Positions 9,352-17,616 are shown, numbered from the stretch's first letter. The stretch is 64,000 bases of DNA from Amycolatopsis anabasis (GCF_009765355.1 NZ_VTHK01000007.1:1-64000), one strand, 5' to 3'. Numbers and translations are program-made. Notes: a model not told the origin generated them from the letters alone.

Positions 9352-9394
9352 CGCAACTGGATGGTTGCCATACTGTCGCAACCATCCAGTTGCG
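9352..9394. promoter_or_regulatory. 17-bp perfect inverted repeat, probable operator
   Basis: CGCAACTGGATGGTTGC (9352-9368) is repeated as its exact reverse complement at 9378-9394, with a 9-base spacer. It ends 17 bases before the ATG of the SRPBCC gene and lies in the divergent region shared with the DUF4157 gene. The placement fits an operator or a 5'-UTR hairpin. ArsR-type repressors commonly control SRPBCC genes, and one is encoded about 2.2 kb downstream. Confidence 0.6.
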
Positions 9395-9411
9395 AAAGGA
9401 GCGTTTCGAAG

Positions 9412-9849
9412 ATGACCACGCCCGACGACTTCACCACCGAGTTCATCGTCGACCACACGCCGGATGAGGTGTTCGCGGCGATCAACGATGTTCGTGCCTG
9501 GTTCAGTGAGACCATCACCGGCGCGTCCGCCGAGGTCGGCGATGTGTTCTCGTTCGCCGACGAGGCCATCACGTCGGGTCGGATCCGGGTCACCGACCTG
9601 GCTCCCGGCCACCGGGTGGCCTGGCACGTCGAGGACGCCCACGACGAGTGGAACGACACCACGATGACCTTCGAGATCACCCGGGGCGAGGCCGGGACCA
9701 CGCTGCGGTTCACCCACCACGGCTTGACCCCGGCCGCTGCGTGCTACCGGGACTGCTCGCAAGGCTGGACCAGCTGCGTCAACACGAGCCTGCACGCCTT
9801 GATCACCACCGGCAGCGGTCGGCCCATCCCCGCGTCGGCCGCCCGGTGA
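9412..9849 (+). CDS. SRPBCC (AHSA1-like) domain protein
   Basis: This 145-residue protein has the START-like SRPBCC fold. It opens with a strand-and-helix signature (TTEFIVDHTPDEVFAAINDV) and later shows TTLRFTHHGL and a C-terminal helix WTSCVNTSLHALI. The family forms a helix-grip pocket for small hydrophobic ligands. The start at 9412 is preceded by AAAGGAG. Its stop overlaps the GTG of the MFS gene (GTGA), so the two form a two-gene operon under the 9352-9394 repeat. The ligand is unknown. Confidence 0.8.
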   Translation: MTTPDDFTTEFIVDHTPDEVFAAINDVRAWFSETITGASAEVGDVFSFADEAITSGRIRVTDLAPGHRVAWHVEDAHDEWNDTTMTFEITRGEAGTTLRFTHHGLTPAAACYRDCSQGWTSCVNTSLHALITTGSGRPIPASAAR

Positions 9850-11060
9850 ACATCGTGAGCCCGAGCCGGGCCGGGCTGGTTCTGGTCGTGCTGTTCCTCG
9901 GCACGTTCGTCCTGGGGACCGCCGAACTGATCGTGCCCGGGATGTTGAACCTGATGGCCGCCGACCTGGACGTGTCGATCCCGGCGGCCGGGATGCTGGT
10001 GACCGCGAACGCGTTGGGGCTCGCACTGGGCGGGCCGGTCCTGACCGCGTTGACGATCAGGCTCCCCAAGCGGACGATCCTGACCGGCGCACTCGGCCTG
10101 TTCGTCATGGCGAACCTGGTGCTGGTGCTGACGGACGACTACAGCCTGTTCCTCGTGGCGCGCGTGCTGGCGGGTGCGGCGCAGGGGTTGGCCATCGCCG
10201 CCGCGTTGGAGGTCGGCACCTCGATCGTGCCGCCGGAGCGGATGGGGCGGGCGATCGCCGTGGTCATCTCCGGATTCTCCGTGTCGGCCGCGCTGGGCGT
10301 GCCGCTGGGCACGTTGGCGGGACAGGCGTTGGGCTGGCGGGGGACGTTCACGGCGATCGTGGTGCTCGCCGCTCTGACGCTCGTCGCCGTCATCGGTGTC
10401 GTGCCGCCCGTGCCCGCCAGTGGCGGCGGCATCGGCAGTCAGGCCAAGTACGCCTTCGCGCCGCGGGTGCTCGCCGTGCTCGGCTTCTGTTTTCTGATGT
10501 GCGCGGCGGAATTCGCCGCGCTGACCTACATCGCGCCGTTCCTGGAGCAGGTCACCGGCATCTCCGGCACAGTGATCAGCCTTTTCCTGCTGGCCTACGG
10601 TGCGGCGACCGCGTTCGGCTCGTTCGGCGGCGGCCGGTTCGCCGACAGCAACGCCCCGCGTGCGCTGATCATCGGCAGCTGCGGCCTCGCGATCTCCCTG
10701 CTGGTGCTGTACCTGGCGGGCGCGGTCGCGGCAGTGGTCGCGTTGGCGCTGCTCGCGATGGGGATCTTCAGCATGGGAATGGTGCCTGTGATGCAGTACC
10801 GGGTGGTGAGCCTCGCCGGCCCCGGCGCCCAGCTCGCCCAGTCACTGCCCGCGTCGTTCGCCAATCTCGGTGTCGCGTTCGGCTCGGCCGCGGGCGGCGT
10901 GGCGATCGCTGGATTCTCGGCCGCCACGACGGTGCTCACCGCGTTCGCCATCGCGTGCGCCACCACCGTGGTCGCCTGGGCCACCAGCTTCCTCAAGCCA
11001 CCAACGGCGAGCGGGCGCCCCCGCACCGAGCAAGCGCCCGCGGCGGTCCAGTCGCGGTAG
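9846..11060 (+). CDS. MFS efflux transporter, DHA1 (AraJ/Cmx-like) type
   Basis: This is a 404-residue integral membrane protein with twelve predicted helices. N-terminal family stretches include FVLGTAELIVPGMLNLMAAD and later RVLAGAAQGLAIAAALEVG, which resemble chloramphenicol-exporter and arabinose-efflux (AraJ) members of the drug:H+ antiporter-1 group. The GTG start at 9846 overlaps the SRPBCC stop, which sets the start. Co-transcription suggests the SRPBCC protein and the pump respond to or handle the same small molecule. The real substrate is unknown. Confidence 0.85.
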   Translation: MNIVSPSRAGLVLVVLFLGTFVLGTAELIVPGMLNLMAADLDVSIPAAGMLVTANALGLALGGPVLTALTIRLPKRTILTGALGLFVMANLVLVLTDDYSLFLVARVLAGAAQGLAIAAALEVGTSIVPPERMGRAIAVVISGFSVSAALGVPLGTLAGQALGWRGTFTAIVVLAALTLVAVIGVVPPVPASGGGIGSQAKYAFAPRVLAVLGFCFLMCAAEFAALTYIAPFLEQVTGISGTVISLFLLAYGAATAFGSFGGGRFADSNAPRALIIGSCGLAISLLVLYLAGAVAAVVALALLAMGIFSMGMVPVMQYRVVSLAGPGAQLAQSLPASFANLGVAFGSAAGGVAIAGFSAATTVLTAFAIACATTVVAWATSFLKPPTASGRPRTEQAPAAVQSR

Positions 11061-11152
11061 ACCAGGTCGAGCCGGCGGAACACCGACTCGCCCGCACTGA
11101 CCACACTCGGTAGCGCGCTCCTGATCTGACGCCGGCCGCGTGTGGAGTCGTA

Positions 11153-11178
11153 ACCACTACCGGTTGCCCTAGAGTGGT
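11153..11178. promoter_or_regulatory. Short inverted repeat upstream of SRPBCC-arsR pair
   Basis: ACCACT (11153-11158) and AGTGGT (11173-11178) form a 6-bp dyad with 14-base spacing, 22 bases ahead of the start at 11201. It may be the operator of the downstream ArsR repressor. The dyad is short, so this is weak. Confidence 0.3.
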
Positions 11179-11200
11179 GACCGCAAAACGGAGGATGTAA

Positions 11201-11632
11201 ATGGGTATTCCTGACCGCATCGAGCGAACCATCGAGGTCGCGCACGCGCCGACGAAGGTGTGGGCCGCGCTCACCACCGCCGAAGGCCTTGGCAACTGGT
11301 TCGGCGATTCCGCGACCATCGAACTGCGGCCGGGTGGCCCGGCCAAGGTGATGTGGGATGGCGGTTACGTGATCGATCTGACGGTGGAACGGGTCGAGGA
11401 ACCGACCGTGTTCGGCTTCGCCTGGAAAATGCCCGGCCTGCCGGAAAACAACCCGTACCACACGCACGTCGAGTTCACCCTGGAACCGACCGCGACCGGC
11501 ACCCGGCTGCGCGTGGTGGAGACCGGGTTCGCCCAAATGCCGGCGACGATCGCCAGCAATGAGTTCGACGGACACACCGATGGCTGGCCGAAAGAACTCG
11601 GCGAACTGGTCGACTACCTCAATGCCGCCTGA
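11201..11632 (+). CDS. SRPBCC (AHSA1-like) domain protein
   Basis: This 143-residue SRPBCC protein starts IERTIEVAHAPTKVWAALTT and includes FGFAWKMPGLPENNPYHTHV, then ends with the family's C-terminal helix HTDGWPKELGELVDYLN. It belongs to the activator-of-Hsp90-ATPase-1-like branch that is very often encoded with ArsR regulators. ACGGAGG lies five bases before the ATG. Its 3' end overlaps the arsR start by 11 bases, so the two are co-translated. Confidence 0.85.
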   Translation: MGIPDRIERTIEVAHAPTKVWAALTTAEGLGNWFGDSATIELRPGGPAKVMWDGGYVIDLTVERVEEPTVFGFAWKMPGLPENNPYHTHVEFTLEPTATGTRLRVVETGFAQMPATIASNEFDGHTDGWPKELGELVDYLNAA

Positions 11633-11966
11633 CCAGGAGACGATCGCCGAACAGGTCTTCACCGCACTGTCCGATCCGACCCGCCGCGCCATCCTGTCCG
11701 CGCTGGCAGAGGCCGGCCCGGCCACCGCGACGGATCTGGCGAATCGCCTGCCCATCACCCGGCAGGCGATCGCCAAGCATCTCGGGCTGTTGACAGAGGC
11801 CGGATTGGTCAGAGCGGAACCTGGAGAGCGGCGCCGAGTGCGCTACCACCTGCACTCGGCGCCGATGCGGGTCGCCCAACAGTTCCTCGCCGCGCTTGCC
11901 AGGGACTGGGACGGCCCGCTCAGCGCCTTGAAGGACCATCTGGACCGGGACCTGGGAACATCGTGA
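11622..11966 (+). CDS. ArsR-family winged-helix repressor
   Basis: This 114-residue protein has a full ArsR/SmtB-like HTH domain: EQVFTALSDPTRRAILSALA leads into the recognition region NRLPITRQAIAKHLGLLTEA, then the wing GERRRVRYHL. No metal-binding ELCVCDL motif is present, so it belongs to the metal-independent SdpR-like group paired with SRPBCC genes. The start at 11622 lies inside the end of the SRPBCC gene. Likely targets are its own operon and perhaps the related SRPBCC-MFS operon upstream. Confidence 0.85.
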   Translation: MPPDQETIAEQVFTALSDPTRRAILSALAEAGPATATDLANRLPITRQAIAKHLGLLTEAGLVRAEPGERRRVRYHLHSAPMRVAQQFLAALARDWDGPLSALKDHLDRDLGTS

Positions 11967-12532
11967 GAAGCGCAAGCCTTTCCTCGGCCGGAATTCCCCG
12001 GGGCGGCCCGGTGTATCCGTTATACGGGGCGTGCGTACAGGACTGTGGGTCCGCCGGGCCGGATGCCGAGGCGGTGCCTTTCCGGACTATGCGGGCCTCA
12101 GGACGACCACGGTTGTATTGGGAGAGGCGAGCCTCGCCCGTGTCTGGCAGCTTGTAGGAGATCAGCGCGAGGTGGGTGATCTCCAGCAGTTCCTCGATGC
12201 GCACTCCGGTATGGCGCAAGATCTCGATCACTGCCCATGCCCAAACGCCTCGTGCCCGGGTGCGCGGTGCAGGCGGGCACGATCCACGAACTCCTCCTCC
12301 CCCAACAACCACATGGCGATGTGCCGGTGCCTCGGCAGCTTCCACCGGCCTTCGCGACTTCACCGAGCGCCGGGATTGCCTTGTCTGGCTGGACTCATTG
12401 CTGCCGTCGTCGCGCAGCAGGAGGCTGCGTACCACTTCCTCAGCCGGGGTGGCCGGCTACGTGGTCGTCGATGGTGGTCTCCGTACCAGCACGGATACCC
12501 GGTGTCGGCTACGTGGCGGAACCTCTTCAACC
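11967..12532. other. Gene-poor stretch with recombinase debris
   Basis: This 566-base gap carries the minus-strand recombinase remnant at about 12098-12400 and nothing else I can recognise. Confidence 0.5.
12098..12400 (-). pseudogene. Tyrosine recombinase/integrase remnant
   Basis: On the minus strand EILRHTGVRIEELLEITHLA, continuing LISYKLPDTGE, is the box around the first catalytic Arg of large actinobacterial phage-integrase-family recombinases. Just upstream in a different frame KLPRHRHIAMWLLGEEEFVD and RARLHRAPGHEAFGHGQ can be read, so a frameshift separates the two pieces. No remaining catalytic box is seen downstream. It is the debris of an integrase or Tn554-like transposase. Confidence 0.65.
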
Positions 12533-13021
12533 ATGAACAGTGCAGTGAAGAAGCTGAGGACAGTGTTCCGCCGCGTGACCGGCCTCGTCGCCGCGACTGT
12601 GGTGGTCGGAGGGTTCCTGCTCGCCGGTCCCGCGCCGGCCGGGGCGACGACAGCCCTGCAGGGGCCGTCCCTGGGCGGCTACGACATCGGGTCGCTCACC
12701 CTGACCGGGAGCGGTTTCCTGCCCAGTCACCGGGTGTGGGTGCGTACCGCGGTGTCGGGCTCGGTCCCGACGTGCGGAGGGATCCTGCTCTCCGACCTCC
12801 GGCAGAGCCCGGTGCTGCTGCAGGCGACGTCGGATGGTGCGGGCAACCTCTCGGTGAAGGTGGACCCCAAGTCCACGCTGCCGCCGTTGCTGGTCTGCGA
12901 CAACCCGATCCAGTACCTCTACGGCGCCTACCCCGGTGAGCAGGTGCATTTCAGCGCACACGACGAGCGGTACGTGAACGGCCAGCTGCTCTGGAGCAAC
13001 ACGTTCACGGTCACTGCGTAG
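12533..13021 (+). CDS. Small secreted protein, function unknown
   Basis: This is a 162-residue protein with a clear Sec signal peptide: basic N-terminus MNSAVKKLRTVFRR, hydrophobic core VTGLVAATVVVGGFLLAG and a likely cleavage near PAGATT. The mature part looks like all-beta with short strands (SLTLTGSGFLPSHRVWVRT, SGNTFTVTA-like end) and two well-separated Cys residues that could pair. I do not recognise the family; it resembles small Ig-like or carbohydrate-associated secreted domains. It is followed after 14 bases by the ricin-like gene and the two are probably co-transcribed. Confidence 0.75.
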   Translation: MNSAVKKLRTVFRRVTGLVAATVVVGGFLLAGPAPAGATTALQGPSLGGYDIGSLTLTGSGFLPSHRVWVRTAVSGSVPTCGGILLSDLRQSPVLLQATSDGAGNLSVKVDPKSTLPPLLVCDNPIQYLYGAYPGEQVHFSAHDERYVNGQLLWSNTFTVTA

Positions 13022-13035
13022 TGAGGGGAGTTCCG

Positions 13036-13512
13036 ATGAAGCTCGTTCGGACGGCGGCCGCCGCGGCGGCGGTCACGGCGACCGTGATCCTGTCCGGAAC
13101 CGCACCCGCGACGGCCCTTGAAGGCGCGGACCTGCGTCTGCGGGACATCGAGACCAGGTGCCTGGCCGTCATCGGTTCCGACAACGGCGCACCGGTAAGC
13201 ACCCAGGGGTGCAATGGAAATATCAACCAGATTTGGGCGGGCGGAGCCACCATCGACGGGGACATCAGGAGCGCCTGGAACGGTAGGTGCGTCACGGCCG
13301 TCCAGCGTGACAAACCCTACCGGGTACTCGAGGCGTTCGACTGCACGGGCGCCGCCGACCAGCACTGGACCTGGGACAAGCACCCCACTGCCAGGGAAGC
13401 GCTCTGTCTCAAGTTCGAACCGAACACGTGCCTGTGGTGGCGCCATGACCGTGGCCCCTACGTCGCGGATCTGACGGTGGGTGAAGGGTTCTGGCGCTGG
13501 TACTTCCATTGA
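13036..13512 (+). CDS. Secreted ricin-type beta-trefoil-like protein
   Basis: This 158-residue protein has a signal peptide (MKLVRTAAAAAAVTATVILS, cleavage near ATALEG). The mature part shows trefoil-like units: TRCLAVIGSDNGAPV with GCNGNINQIWAG, and GRCVTAVQRDKPYRVLEAFD with CTGAADQHWTW, matching the QxW-type motif of ricin B folds. Six or so Cys residues suggest disulfides. The last third is divergent and Trp-rich. The start follows GGGGAG. Likely a carbohydrate- or surface-binding secreted protein; it has no catalytic domain. Confidence 0.7.
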   Translation: MKLVRTAAAAAAVTATVILSGTAPATALEGADLRLRDIETRCLAVIGSDNGAPVSTQGCNGNINQIWAGGATIDGDIRSAWNGRCVTAVQRDKPYRVLEAFDCTGAADQHWTWDKHPTAREALCLKFEPNTCLWWRHDRGPYVADLTVGEGFWRWYFH

Positions 13513-13523
13513 TCCGGGGGTGG

Positions 13524-13567
13524 GAAGGCCACCTTCACGTTGGGATGGGGACGTGAAGGTGGCCTTC
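13524..13567. terminator. Bidirectional terminator hairpin
   Basis: GAAGGCCACCTTCACGT (13524-13540) is followed by a 10-base loop and its exact reverse complement at 13551-13567. It lies between two convergent genes and overlaps the stop codon region of the LAL gene. Stems of this kind (GAAGGCCACCTTCAC) are, as I recall, frequent in Amycolatopsis genomes. Confidence 0.8.
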
Positions 13568-16352
13568 ACTCCGAGCGGGCCGCGTTCGCCCACTGGGCGA
13601 GTGCGAGCCTGCTGTCGATGTCGAGCTTGCGGTAGCTGTTGCGGAGGTGGGTCTCGACGGTGCGCTCGCTCAGGAACAGGCGTTTCGCGATATCCGCATT
13701 GGACAGTCCGGCACCGACGAGGTGCACGACCTCCGTCTCACGCTCGCTGAGTACTCCACTCCCCCGTTTCGTCCGCCGGGTGAGGCCGTGCGCGCGGGTC
13801 AGCCGGCGGGCGCGGGCAAGCCACGGTGTCGAGCCGGCGTGTTCGAACGCGCTGAGGCAGGCTTCGATCAGGTCCGGGTCGGCGTCGTCGTCCAACTCCA
13901 GCGCCGCGACCCAGGCCTGGGCGGACAGCAGGATCGCGCCCATCGCGTCGAGGCGTTTCGCTGCCGTGGTCAGCAGCTCACGGGACCCGTCGTTGTCTCC
14001 CCGTGCTGCCGCGATCAGCCCGTCCTGCTGGTCGGCGAGCGCGTGCAGCAGTGGAGAGGTCCGGCCGGTCCGCCGCAGGATCTCGGCGACCCCGGCCGCG
14101 GCAGCGTCGTTCCCGGCGGCGATGGCCGCGAGCCCGGCGAGGTGGACACCGAGACAGCCAATCACGTCCCGGAACGGAACGGGGTCCGTCAGCGGCGGCG
14201 CGTCCGCAGGGTGGCCACTGTGCAGGGCGACGGCAGTCGCGGCGGCGTTCCACCCCTGGAGGAACCCGTTCTCCCGCAGGTCACGCCGGTCCTCGGTCTG
14301 CCGGAGGCACTCGGTCGCCTCCTCGGAGCGGCCCAGCTCGGCCAGCAGGAGCGCGCGGAAAGTCACCATGCGGGCGCCCAGCCGGTGCAGCCCGATCCGG
14401 TGGCACGACGCGATGCCGTTCTCGACCATCGCCAGCGCCTCGCGTGGCTCGCCCGCGTAATACCTCGCCGCGGCATGCATGAACTGGGTGGAGCAGCGTG
14501 CCGCCGGCACCTGGATGACGGCTTTCGCGTTCACCCCGTTCTCGGTGTGCGCGATCGCGGCGGGGATGTCGCCCAGCAGGAGACACACCGCCGCCAGCAG
14601 CCGGTGTGCGGCGTGCACGACGCCCGGCTGCTCGTCCGCATACGGCTCCACCGCGTGCAACCCGTCGAGCAGCAGGCGGTGCGCGGTGGTGAACTCGCAG
14701 TCGAGGATGGCCGCGTACGCTCGGCTTTGCGCGACCACGGCACGCACGCCGGGGTCGGCGTGATCGAGATCCAGCCCGGCCATCCAGTCGGTCAGCCCCC
14801 GTAGCCGCAGGTTGTCCCAGTGACGGGAGGCGATGACCCAGCGAAGCATGATGGACTGGGTGTCCAACGCCCCGGTCAGCTGCAACCGCGCCTGCGCGTG
14901 GGAATCGGCCAGCGCCCGGTTTCCCCGCTCGGACTCCAGCAAAGCGAGCCGGAGGTGCAGTGCCGCCCGAAGCTCGTCCTCACCGAGCTGTTCGGCCAGA
15001 TCCAGGCGTTGCGACCAGACGGCGGCGGCCGCGTCCAGGTTGCCCGCTCCCTGATGCGCCAGCCCAAGATCGTCCAGCAGTGCCGTAACCAGCTCGGGGG
15101 CGACCGGCCGGGCCAGAGCCAGTGCCGCGGTGAGGTACTCGACGGCCTCCTCCGCGGCGAAGACCCCCAGCGCCCGCCGCCCGGCCGCGGCGAGCACCTC
15201 GACCGCCCGGTTCGGCGATACCCGGTCCCCGGCGCCGCGGTAATGCGGGGCCAGCGCGAGGACATTTCCCGGATCCACTTCGTCCATGGCCGCGGCCACC
15301 GTCGCGTGCAGCCTGCGGCGCCCGCTCGCGGTCAGTTCCGCATAGGCGACCTCGGCGAAGAGCGGGTGCGACACCCGGTACGTCGTGGCGCCCGCGGACC
15401 CCTCCTCGACCAGGCCGCGGCGGAGCAGCGGTGTCAGGGTCTCGTCGAGATCGCCCCCGTGCCAGGCGACGTTCAGCAGCGACAGCGAACCGGCCTCCCC
15501 CGCCACCGCGATCAGGTCGAGCAGTTCCCGCTGGGTGGCGTCGAGCTCCCGCAGCTTCTCCAGTACGACGTCGCGGATGATCCCTGGCACGGGCCGCTCG
15601 TCGCGCGTGACCAGCGTGGTGATGAACAGCGGGTTGCCCCGGGTCCGGGCGGTGACATCGTGCAGGAACCCGTCCGACGGCTGTTCCCCGAGCAGCTGGC
15701 CGACCAGCTCGGCAACGTCCGTGGACGTGAGCGGGGCGAGCGCCAGATCGTCGCCGGACTGCCGCCGCACCGTCGCGGCGAGATCGGCGAGCGCGCTGCC
15801 GGGTTCGGCCGGCCGGTGTGTGCACAGAACGAGCAGGCGGTGGCCACCGCAGCCCTGGCCGAGGTAGTTCGCCAGTTCGATGGTGCCGCGGTCGGCCCAG
15901 TGCAGGTCGTCGAGGAACAGCAGGGTAGGCGCCCGCCTGGCGAGGCGCTCGGCCAACCGCAGCACGGCCTCGAACATGCGGGTGCGGTCCAGGTCGGGAT
16001 CGCCTGCGGTACCGGGGGCGGGCAGCCTCGGGTCGGCGACGAGCCTGCCGAGGTCGGGCAGGTCGCCCGCCAGCTCCGCCGCCTCCACGTCGTCCACCGT
16101 GTTCAGCACCCGGCGGACCGCCGCCACGATCGGCGCGTAGGCGAGCCCGGTCTGCAGGGGGTCGGCCTGTCCGGTCAGGACGGTGAAACCCCGGTCGCGA
16201 GCCAGGTCCACGGCGTGCGCGCCGAGCCGGGACTTGCCGATGCCGGCCTCACCGGACAACAACACGACCCGGCCCCGGCCGTCGAGGGCGTCCTCTACCG
16301 CCGTCGCCAGCACGGCCCGTTCACGCCGGCGGCCGACGAGCTGTGGCTCCAT
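13566..16352 (-). CDS. Large LuxR-family (LAL) ATP-binding transcriptional regulator
   Basis: This 928-residue regulator starts MEPQLVGRRRERAVL. Its P-loop GEAGIGKSRLGAH lies near residue 35, the Walker B-like stretch is TLLFLDDLHWAD, a long TPR-like helical middle follows, and a LuxR-type HTH ends the protein (SERETEVVHLVGAGLSNADI, then LFLSERTVETHLRNSYRKLD). LAL proteins sense ligands and activate specialised-metabolite or sugar genes. The ATG at 16352 follows GGGGAGG; upstream extensions lack a ribosome site. Its target is not evident; the convergent secreted-protein pair is one candidate. Confidence 0.88.
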   Translation of the reverse strand: MEPQLVGRRRERAVLATAVEDALDGRGRVVLLSGEAGIGKSRLGAHAVDLARDRGFTVLTGQADPLQTGLAYAPIVAAVRRVLNTVDDVEAAELAGDLPDLGRLVADPRLPAPGTAGDPDLDRTRMFEAVLRLAERLARRAPTLLFLDDLHWADRGTIELANYLGQGCGGHRLLVLCTHRPAEPGSALADLAATVRRQSGDDLALAPLTSTDVAELVGQLLGEQPSDGFLHDVTARTRGNPLFITTLVTRDERPVPGIIRDVVLEKLRELDATQRELLDLIAVAGEAGSLSLLNVAWHGGDLDETLTPLLRRGLVEEGSAGATTYRVSHPLFAEVAYAELTASGRRRLHATVAAAMDEVDPGNVLALAPHYRGAGDRVSPNRAVEVLAAAGRRALGVFAAEEAVEYLTAALALARPVAPELVTALLDDLGLAHQGAGNLDAAAAVWSQRLDLAEQLGEDELRAALHLRLALLESERGNRALADSHAQARLQLTGALDTQSIMLRWVIASRHWDNLRLRGLTDWMAGLDLDHADPGVRAVVAQSRAYAAILDCEFTTAHRLLLDGLHAVEPYADEQPGVVHAAHRLLAAVCLLLGDIPAAIAHTENGVNAKAVIQVPAARCSTQFMHAAARYYAGEPREALAMVENGIASCHRIGLHRLGARMVTFRALLLAELGRSEEATECLRQTEDRRDLRENGFLQGWNAAATAVALHSGHPADAPPLTDPVPFRDVIGCLGVHLAGLAAIAAGNDAAAAGVAEILRRTGRTSPLLHALADQQDGLIAAARGDNDGSRELLTTAAKRLDAMGAILLSAQAWVAALELDDDADPDLIEACLSAFEHAGSTPWLARARRLTRAHGLTRRTKRGSGVLSERETEVVHLVGAGLSNADIAKRLFLSERTVETHLRNSYRKLDIDSRLALAQWANAARSE

Positions 16353-16916
16353 CCCGTGCCTCCCCGAAAGCAGGGCGTCACCGGGGATTATGCCCGACCC
16401 CACGGGTGTGGCCACCCAGCCGATGTGGTGATCGTGGAGCCCGGCGGGTAGTGCCGTCGCGCCGAAGGCCACGGCGCGTGCGGTCGCCTCGCTCGACGAC
16501 ATGCAAATCGTATCCAGCGGCGACTTGCCACCCCTCTTCCTCCGCCCAGCACGAGGACAATCCGTCATCCGGGCTGGTCCTCCACCACGGCGAGGGGTGC
16601 AGCGATGCCAACCCGCCACACGAGCGGCCTTTCGCGCCGCGCCTCCAGGCCCGTAGCCGCGGTGTTACGTCTTAGGGGATGGTTGCGGCTTGACACGCCA
16701 TAGCCGCGCACCGAGCAGCGGACACACCTGAGTCCACAATGGATGGTTAGCGGTTCGCCGTCTGCGCGGTACCAGGTCAAGCTGGTGGGGCTGTCGCCGT
16801 CCTCGGCGGGGTGATGGTGATCGCGTTGGACGTGTTTGCGGCCGAGATCGACGCGGGAACGATCCGCGCCCCACGGGACGGACAGGGCAGGCTTGTCAGC
16901 CGACTCCGGGCCCCGG
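16353..16916. other. Intergenic, no gene recognised
   Basis: This 564-base stretch lies between the start of the LAL gene and the end of the NHLP operon. Several short open frames exist, but none has both a ribosome site and a family I recognise. It probably contains the LAL promoter and the operon terminator region. Confidence 0.4.
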
Positions 16917-17288
16917 CTACGCGATTCCCGCTCGCTCCGTGGCCAGACGGAGCCAGTTCGAGCGCAGGTCGCGCAGGATCCACGTCAGGCGTACATCGGG
17001 GATGAGGTACCCGCCGATTCCCGCCTCGGTGTGGAGCAGGTCGAAGACGCGTTCGCTGACGTCGCTGAGAACAGCGTCGCTCCCATCGGGACCTTCCGGA
17101 GGAGCAGGGATGAGAATGGTGATGAGGCCGGGACGTTCGTCGACGCTCTCGACGCGGTAGTTGCCACCCGGCAGATAGCCGAAGTGCCGTTCCAGCGCTG
17201 CCTCGGGTTCGGTCACGAACTCGTCGCGCACGTGCCGATCAGTGGTGAGCAGACGGAAATGCTCCTCGGTGAATTCGTCAGGCGTCAT
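16917..17288 (-). CDS. NHLP-like (nitrile-hydratase-leader-like) protein B
   Basis: This 123-residue protein begins MTPDEFTEEHFRLLTTDRHV, continues EPEAALERHFGYLPGG and then ITILIPAPPEG. That pattern (helix, AAL..LG, acidic strand, then a hydrophobic strand and PP) is that of nitrile-hydratase-alpha-like leader peptides (NHLP). The 60-residue C-terminal part is helical and ends LRDLRSNWLRLATERAGIA, without the Cys/Ser/Thr-rich core of usual precursors. Its start overlaps the stop of NHLP-like gene A by 11 bases. It may be a carrier, a precursor with an unusual core, or a structural partner of protein A. Confidence 0.65.
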   Translation of the reverse strand: MTPDEFTEEHFRLLTTDRHVRDEFVTEPEAALERHFGYLPGGNYRVESVDERPGLITILIPAPPEGPDGSDAVLSDVSERVFDLLHTEAGIGGYLIPDVRLTWILRDLRSNWLRLATERAGIA

Positions 17289-17616
17289 CGCGCACCTCGG
17301 AATGTTCGCGGAAGGCGCGGCGCATCGCCAGCAGCGACACCTTCAGCTTTTCCGGCAGGATCCAGCAGAACATGTCCGCGCTTCGCCACAGGTCGATCTG
17401 GTTGACACCGCCGCGCGCCGGTGCGTCGCCGCGGAGCGGGGGGATCAGGTAGTAGAGGGTGTTGCGCTCTTGAATCCGGACGTCCACCTCGATCCCGTCC
17501 GGTACTTCGACGCCGAGTTCGGCTAGAGCCTCCTTCGGATCGGTGCGCAGGAGTTCCCGGAATCGTGGGTTGGTCCATGCTTGTTCGGTGATCGCTCGTT
17601 CGAGCTGAACGGTCAT
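17278..17616 (-). CDS. NHLP-like protein A
   Basis: This 112-residue protein reads AITEQAWTNPRFRELLRTDP, KEALAELGVEVPDGIEVDVR and TLYYLIPPLRG, an almost textbook NHLP leader. After the PP the tail contains GGVNQIDLWRSADMFCWILP with a single Cys and ends in basic helices. The start at 17616 follows AGAGGGAAA and overlaps the hydrolase stop (ATGA). With gene B it forms a pair of related proteins in one operon. No PCAT1-type peptidase-exporter, LanM, YcaO or radical SAM enzyme is nearby, so a classical RiPP route is not supported. Confidence 0.7.
   Translation of the reverse strand: MTVQLERAITEQAWTNPRFRELLRTDPKEALAELGVEVPDGIEVDVRIQERNTLYYLIPPLRGDAPARGGVNQIDLWRSADMFCWILPEKLKVSLLAMRRAFREHSEVRDDA

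Noticed and set aside
16565..16900. Possible HNH-like remnant on either strand upstream of the LAL gene
   Set aside because: I could not place a consistent set of His/Asn or CxxC residues in one frame.
16917..17616. Calling the NHLP pair nitrile hydratase subunits
   Set aside because: The metal-binding C-x-x-C-S-C motif of the alpha subunit is absent, and both proteins are far shorter than real subunits.
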